NCBI GenBank assembly: GCA_018334855.1
Contig: JAGXLE010000030.1
Span: 1-9,950 of the forward strand
Length of the DNA: 9,950 nucleotides
Direction: 5' to 3'
DNA from: Desulfobacterales bacterium
GTDB taxonomy: Bacteria; Desulfobacterota; Desulfobacteria; Desulfobacterales; Desulfosalsimonadaceae
The position numbers were made by a program, and so were the translations under genes. Every line of letters begins with the position of its first letter. Position 1 is the stretch's first letter. This document shows positions 6,680 to 9,950 of the stretch, piece after piece. The notes beneath the pieces were generated by a model. It was not told the origin of the DNA. It did not search any database and worked only from the letters and a program-made list of their open reading frames with translations.

Positions 6680-7858
6680 ATGAACAAAAGACTGATCCGG
6701 GAAAAAATTTACTGGCTGGGAGCCGTGGACTGGGACCGGCGACTGTTCGACTCGCTGATCCCCCTGCCTGACGGCACCACTTACAATGCCTACCTGATAG
6801 AGGGAAGCGAGAAAACCGCGCTGCTTGACACGGTGGACCCGCCCATGGAAGATAAGCTCATGGCACAGCTCGAGGGCATTCCAAAAATCGATTATCTGAT
6901 CTCCCATCATGCGGAGCAGGATCATTCCGGCACCATCGGCCGGGTCCTGGAAAAATTTCCCGGTGCCAGCGTGGTGGTGACCGCCAAGGCCAAAACCATG
7001 CTCATGGATCTGCTGCAGATCCCGGAAGACAAGTTTCTTACCGTGGATGACGGACAAGCGCTGTCTTTGGGCGACAAAACCCTCAAATTCATCCACACCC
7101 CCTGGGTGCACTGGCCCGAGACCATGGTCACCTACCTGGAAGAAGACCGGATATTGTTTTCCTGCGATTTTTTCGGCTCCCATATTGCTACATCCGATCT
7201 GTATGTCATTGACCGGTGCCGGGTTTATGAGGCAGCCAAGCGCTATTTTGCCGAAATCATGATGCCGTTTCGCAGCATCATTGCCAAAAATCTCGACAAA
7301 CTCAAGGACTACGAAATTGACATGATCGCCCCGAGCCACGGGCAGATCTATGATGATCCCGCCTGGATCATGGACGCCTACGGCCAATGGGTCAACGGGC
7401 CGCCGCAGAACCTGGTGGTGCTGCCTTATGTGTCCATGCACGGCAGCACCCGGCAGATGGTGGATTACCTGACCGCAGCCCTTGCGGAAAAAGGTATCCG
7501 GGTGGAGCTGTTTGATCTTCCGGTCACTGACATCGGAAAGCTGGCCATGTCCCTGGTGGATGCGGCCACCATTGTGGTGGGCACCCCCACCGTGCTGGCA
7601 GGCCCGCACCCGGCGGCGGCCTATGCCGCATTTCTGGCCAATGCCCTGCGGCCCAAAGCCCGGTTTCTTTCCATTGTGGGCTCCTACGGCTGGGGCGGCA
7701 AAACCGTGGAGACACTGGCGGGCATGATCGGCAATCTCAAGGTGGAAGTGCTGGATCCCGTGCTTTGCAAAGGTTTACCGAAACAGGACACTTTTGAAGC
7801 CCTGGACAATCTGGCAGATGCCATTGCGGCAAAACACAGGGGGCAGGAGCTGGTATAA
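6680..7858 (+). CDS. Flavodiiron protein (FprA / rubredoxin:oxygen oxidoreductase family)
   Basis: This cytosolic enzyme reduces O2 to water and/or NO to N2O at a diiron centre, with electrons passing through FMN, usually from rubredoxin. The 392 residues match the two-domain class A form. The N-terminal metallo-beta-lactamase-like domain (about 1-250) carries all expected iron ligands: H77, E79, D81 and H82 (HxExDH), H144 (in HWPETM), D163 (in SCDFFG) and H220 (in PSHG). The C-terminal flavodoxin domain (about 255-390) has the FMN phosphate loop (VSMHGSTRQM) and later flavin-binding segments (GTPTVLAG, GSYGWGG). No C-terminal rubredoxin or flavin reductase fusion is present, so a separate donor is needed; none is in this window. 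Start ATG 6680 has GGAGG at 6668-6672. An in-frame extension back to 6512 runs through the promoter region and is rejected. Role: O2/NO detoxification in an anaerobe; the preferred substrate cannot be told from sequence. Confidence 0.95.
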   Translation: MNKRLIREKIYWLGAVDWDRRLFDSLIPLPDGTTYNAYLIEGSEKTALLDTVDPPMEDKLMAQLEGIPKIDYLISHHAEQDHSGTIGRVLEKFPGASVVVTAKAKTMLMDLLQIPEDKFLTVDDGQALSLGDKTLKFIHTPWVHWPETMVTYLEEDRILFSCDFFGSHIATSDLYVIDRCRVYEAAKRYFAEIMMPFRSIIAKNLDKLKDYEIDMIAPSHGQIYDDPAWIMDAYGQWVNGPPQNLVVLPYVSMHGSTRQMVDYLTAALAEKGIRVELFDLPVTDIGKLAMSLVDAATIVVGTPTVLAGPHPAAAYAAFLANALRPKARFLSIVGSYGWGGKTVETLAGMIGNLKVEVLDPVLCKGLPKQDTFEALDNLADAIAAKHRGQELV

Positions 7859-7884
7859 GAGCCGGACCCGTGGGGAGAACCATT

Positions 7885-7900
7885 CCGGCGTGTTTGCCGG
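7885..7900. terminator. Small hairpin between convergent genes
   Basis: CCGGC and GCCGG form a five-base-pair stem around a six-base loop in the 52-base gap between the convergent flavodiiron and VOC genes. There is no T-run on either side, so it is only a weak candidate for a shared terminator. Confidence 0.25.
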
Positions 7901-7910
7901 CCGTGTTGAG

Positions 7911-8297
7911 TCAGGATAAGGGATGCAGCTGCTGCCAGATCTCTATGCGGTGTCCTTCCGGGTCATGAAAATAAAACACCCTGGCGCCCCAGGGATGATC
8001 TCTTATATCTGTCGGTACAAGGCCGGATTTTTCCATATCCGCCCGAACCGAATCGATGTCTTCGACTTCCAGGGCCAGGGTGAAACCTTTGCCGCCGCAG
8101 CTTTTGACAGAAGCCCGGGTCTGGTCTGCGATGCTGATCCTTGAGCTGTCGGTCAGCCGGAATTCCACGAACCAGTCGTTTGAAAAATTGACCGGCAGGC
8201 CCAGCCGGTCTCTGTAGAATGCAACTGTTTGTTCCCACTGCTTGCAGTAAAGGATGGTATTTGCGGTTTTAAATCTGGGATCCATCATTGATACCAT
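7911..8297 (-). CDS. VOC superfamily (glyoxalase/bleomycin-resistance-like) protein
   Basis: This small cytosolic protein of 128 residues fits one vicinal-oxygen-chelate unit with two beta-alpha-beta-beta-beta modules. The first module is seen in ANTILYCKQWEQTVAFYRDR followed by LGLPV. The second is marked by FTLALEVEDIDSVRADMEKSG and the closing DPEGHRIEIWQ, a very typical VOC ending. Family members include glyoxalase I, dioxygenases, epimerases and antibiotic-binding proteins. The substrate cannot be deduced, and the usual metal ligand set is not complete: the final Glu is present but the first His is absent. ATG at 8297 is taken, though ATGs at 8288 and 8285 are equally possible and none has a clear Shine-Dalgarno site. 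It converges on the flavodiiron gene and diverges from trxB, so it is probably transcribed alone. Confidence 0.85.
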   Translation of the reverse strand: MVSMMDPRFKTANTILYCKQWEQTVAFYRDRLGLPVNFSNDWFVEFRLTDSSRISIADQTRASVKSCGGKGFTLALEVEDIDSVRADMEKSGLVPTDIRDHPWGARVFYFHDPEGHRIEIWQQLHPLS

Positions 8298-8357
8298 ATT
8301 TGCAAAAACGGATGATTCTGCATATTTTTAAGATTGTATTTCCCAGCAATGCAGCCA

Positions 8358-8387
8358 AGTATTGGCGAAGCATAGCACAATTGTCAC
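8358..8387 (-). promoter_or_regulatory. Weak candidate promoter for the VOC gene
   Basis: On the minus strand GTGACA (five of six -35 matches, plus 8382-8387) is followed after 18 bases by AATACT (four of six -10 matches, plus 8358-8363). It would give a leader of about 50-60 bases. This is a pattern match only. Confidence 0.25.
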
Positions 8388-8409
8388 GCATTACAAAATG
8401 ATGTTAACA

Positions 8410-8461
8410 GGTATAATATGAACATATAAATATCAATTTATTCGATTATGTAATTTATACC
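8410..8461 (+). promoter_or_regulatory. trxB promoter region with TATAAT box and inverted repeats
   Basis: A perfect TATAAT (8412-8417) lies 63 bases ahead of the trxB start; no good -35 is present at 16-18 bases upstream (TTACAA at 15-base spacing is the best), so an activator may be needed. Right at and after the -10 is ATATG-AA-CATAT (8416-8427), which resembles the TGAACA half-sites of ArsR/SmtB operators. A longer inverted repeat GGTATAA/TTATACC spans 8410-8461. The position over the transcription start would suit repression, possibly by the ArsR-family protein encoded downstream. That link is an inference. Confidence 0.45.
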
Positions 8462-8480
8462 ACCGAAAGGAAGAGATAAT

Positions 8481-9416
8481 ATGACAGAAGACGGCATGTA
8501 TGATTTGATCATTATAGGCGGCGGTCCGGCAGGATTGACCGCCGGAATGTATGCAATGCGGGCGGCCCTTAAGACCGTATTGATTGAGCAGGGTGTTGCC
8601 GGCGGACAGGTGGCAGTCACGGAGCAGGTTGACAATTACCCGGGATTCATCGAGATCGGCGGTTTTGAGCTTTGTGAAAAATTTCTGGAGCATGCCAAGT
8701 GGTATGGGCTTGAGATTCTGGAAAAAGAGGCGGTTGCAGCAGAGCCCGGAATCGAATGCCACTCGGTTCGACTTTCCGACGGCACGCTTTTAAAATCCCA
8801 CGCGGTTATTCTGGCAACCGGGGGAACTTCCAGACAACTCGAAGTTCCGGGGGAAAATGAAAACTTCGGCAAGGGGGTTTCCTATTGTGCCACGTGTGAC
8901 GGTTTCTTTTTCCGCGATAAGACCGTGGCCGTGGTGGGCGGCGGCGATACCGCGCTGGAAGACGCGCTTTATCTTTCAAAGGTCGCGCGCAAGGTTTACA
9001 TCATCCATCGCAGAGACGCGTTCCGGGGCAGCAAAATTCTCCAGGAGCGGGTTTTTTCAGAGCCGGGGATTGAAATTATATTCAATTCCGTTGTCACCGA
9101 AATCCGGGCCGGCCTGGGCGGTGTTGAGCGCATCGGCTTAAAGGACACCCAAACAGGGGAGGGCCGCGATCTCGAAGTAGAAGGCGTCTTTATTTTTGTG
9201 GGCTTTCTGCCCAACAATGTGCTGGTTCCTGCCGGGATAAAAACGAATAAAACCGGTTATGTGATTACAGACGAAAAATGCGAAACGGACATACCGGGCA
9301 TTTTTGCAGTAGGCGATCTCAGGGAAAAATACGCCAACCAGATTGTGCTTGCCGCAGCAGACGGATGCACGGCCGCCCTGGCCTCGGCACACTATATCGA
9401 AACCCGGAAGGCATAA
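8481..9416 (+). CDS. trxB: Thioredoxin-disulfide reductase
   Basis: This cytosolic FAD enzyme transfers electrons from NADPH to thioredoxin. The 311 residues match the low-molecular-weight bacterial form. The FAD-binding GGGPAGLTAG motif is at 13-22, the redox-active CATC pair at C136/C139, and the nucleotide-binding GGGDTALED at 153-161. HRRDAFRGSK (176-185) has the HRRxxxR pattern that in this family favours NADPH. The C-terminal FAD motif GD followed by NQIVLAAADG completes the fold. No thioredoxin domain is fused and no trxA is in the window. ATG at 8481 has AGGAAG about seven bases upstream; an in-frame ATG at residue 6 is less well placed. A TATAAT box lies upstream, and an ArsR-family regulator follows after 63 bases on the same strand, suggesting one operon. 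Ferredoxin-dependent or glutaredoxin-like variants cannot be fully excluded, but the NADPH motifs are intact. Confidence 0.95.
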   Translation: MTEDGMYDLIIIGGGPAGLTAGMYAMRAALKTVLIEQGVAGGQVAVTEQVDNYPGFIEIGGFELCEKFLEHAKWYGLEILEKEAVAAEPGIECHSVRLSDGTLLKSHAVILATGGTSRQLEVPGENENFGKGVSYCATCDGFFFRDKTVAVVGGGDTALEDALYLSKVARKVYIIHRRDAFRGSKILQERVFSEPGIEIIFNSVVTEIRAGLGGVERIGLKDTQTGEGRDLEVEGVFIFVGFLPNNVLVPAGIKTNKTGYVITDEKCETDIPGIFAVGDLREKYANQIVLAAADGCTAALASAHYIETRKA

Positions 9417-9479
9417 ACCCCGGTTCCGGCTTAGGAACGCGGCAATTCGAACCGCAAAACAAACCCGGCAAATTGTTCA

Positions 9480-9884
9480 ATGACAGGCAGCAAAGAAGGA
9501 AAGGCCTTGCAGGATGATCCGAACGGAACTCCGCGGAATACGGCGGCAGAAAAAACCGGCCGCCCGGTTTCGCGTCAGTTCGATTTTGATGACCTCCAAT
9601 GCATCGCTTTTCTGGCCAAAAGCCTTTCAGACGCCAATCGGCTGAGGATACTGCTGCTGATCAGTGTCGGCAGGAAATCGGTATCCGCCATCGTCGAGGC
9701 GCTTGACCTGTCACAGCCCCTGGTGTCGCATCATTTAAAGGAGCTTCGGCGATCTCTTCTGGTAAGAGTGGAGCGTGAGGGCCCTTTTATCTATTATGAG
9801 CTTGCCGATCCGGGAATCCTGAATATATTAGAAGCCTTGAGCGATATGGCCGCGGATCTTTTGTCAGCGAGAAAAACGTTTTAA
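9480..9884 (+). CDS. ArsR-family winged-helix transcriptional regulator
   Basis: This is a small DNA-binding repressor-type protein of 134 residues. After a polar, probably flexible N-terminus (1-33) comes the ArsR core: LAKSLSDANRLRILLLIS (45-62), the helix-turn-helix with recognition helix SQPLVSHHLKELR (78-90), and the beta wing with VEREGPFIYYELAD (97-110). The metal-binding ELCVCDL-type motif of ArsR/CadC is absent; that position reads SVSAIVEALDL. The only cysteine is C41, so classical arsenic or cadmium sensing is unlikely, and another ligand or redox cue would be needed. ATG at 9480 has no clear ribosome site. A TTG at 9507 preceded by AAGGAAAGG may be the true start, which would remove nine polar residues. 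It lies 63 bases after trxB and 24 bases before the next start, so an operon of trxB, this gene and the following one is likely. Target unknown; autoregulation via the trxB promoter is possible. Confidence 0.9.
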   Translation: MTGSKEGKALQDDPNGTPRNTAAEKTGRPVSRQFDFDDLQCIAFLAKSLSDANRLRILLLISVGRKSVSAIVEALDLSQPLVSHHLKELRRSLLVRVEREGPFIYYELADPGILNILEALSDMAADLLSARKTF

Positions 9885-9908
9885 TGCCAAAAGACGGGAT
9901 GATTTTCC

Positions 9909-9950
9909 ATGGATGAACTTTTTGAAAACCTTTCCGGCATGTTCTCCCTC
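9909..9950 (+). CDS. Start of an unidentified gene (cut by window edge)
   Basis: An open frame begins at ATG 9909, 24 bases after the ArsR stop, and runs to the window edge with 14 codons (MDELFENLSGMFSL). The ribosome site is weak (GGGA about ten bases upstream). Too little is visible to recognise a family. Its position suggests it is cotranscribed with the ArsR-family gene and may be its target. Confidence 0.45.
   Translation, partial: MDELFENLSGMFSL

Noticed and set aside
6617..7609. Long minus-strand open frame opposite the flavodiiron gene
   Set aside because: It is the antisense shadow of a confidently identified gene, with a low-complexity His/Gly-rich composition and no domain.
4871..8309. 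Shared 12-base sequence ATTTGCAAAAAC at 4871 and 8298 as an attachment-site pair
   Set aside because: No integrase, tRNA or mobile gene lies between or beside the copies, and the match is short and A-rich, so chance is likely.
9417..9479. GTTCC/GGAAC hairpin after trxB as a terminator
   Set aside because: The stem is only five pairs with no T-run, and the following gene is closely spaced on the same strand, which favours readthrough.

Overview
This window looks like part of the chromosome of an anaerobic or microaerophilic Gram-negative bacterium, most likely a sulfate-reducer-type member of the Desulfobacterota. The evidence is circumstantial. It holds a flavodiiron oxygen/NO reductase, an RseC-type redox membrane protein, a stand-alone cobalamin (MetH) reactivation-domain protein, an RND efflux pump (so an outer membrane), and two CRP/FNR-type palindromes next to redox genes. 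No rRNA, tRNA, CRISPR array, insertion sequence or phage gene is visible.

Layout. Positions 1-3775 (minus strand) hold a two-gene efflux operon: a periplasmic membrane fusion protein and an HAE1-type RND transporter that starts by a 4-base overlap and runs off the left edge. A gene-free stretch of about 510 bases (3776-4286) follows, with one FNR-like palindrome, and then a plus-strand RseC/MucC-family gene (4287-4757). An AT-rich, repeat-bearing gap (4758-4990) changes abruptly into a fragment of a Ser/Thr protein kinase that has lost its N-lobe and catalytic loop (4991-5284), which is a decayed gene. Two minus-strand genes follow: a Rid-family protein (5327-5737) and a stand-alone MetH-activation-domain protein (5779-6462), probably one operon. 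Their control region (6463-6679) is shared with a divergent plus-strand flavodiiron protein gene (6680-7858) and contains a second FNR-like palindrome and a good minus-strand promoter. A minus-strand VOC/glyoxalase-like gene (7911-8297) converges on the flavodiiron gene. A divergent intergenic region with a TATAAT box leads to a thioredoxin reductase (8481-9416), followed by an ArsR-family regulator (9480-9884) and the first 14 codons of another gene (9909 onward).

How the parts fit. The centre and right of the window share a redox and stress theme: O2/NO reduction by the flavodiiron protein, thiol reduction by TrxB, a membrane thiol protein, repair of oxidised cobalamin enzymes, and reactive-metabolite handling (Rid, VOC). 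The two FNR-like palindromes suggest that part of this is under an anaerobic or nitrosative-stress regulator, which is an inference from sequence only. I do not see a clear undescribed multi-gene system. The points most worth a second look are the paired palindromes, the kinase remnant at a composition junction, the Cys-rich reactivation protein paired with a Rid protein that lacks the usual arginine, and an ArsR regulator without the classic metal motif downstream of trxB.
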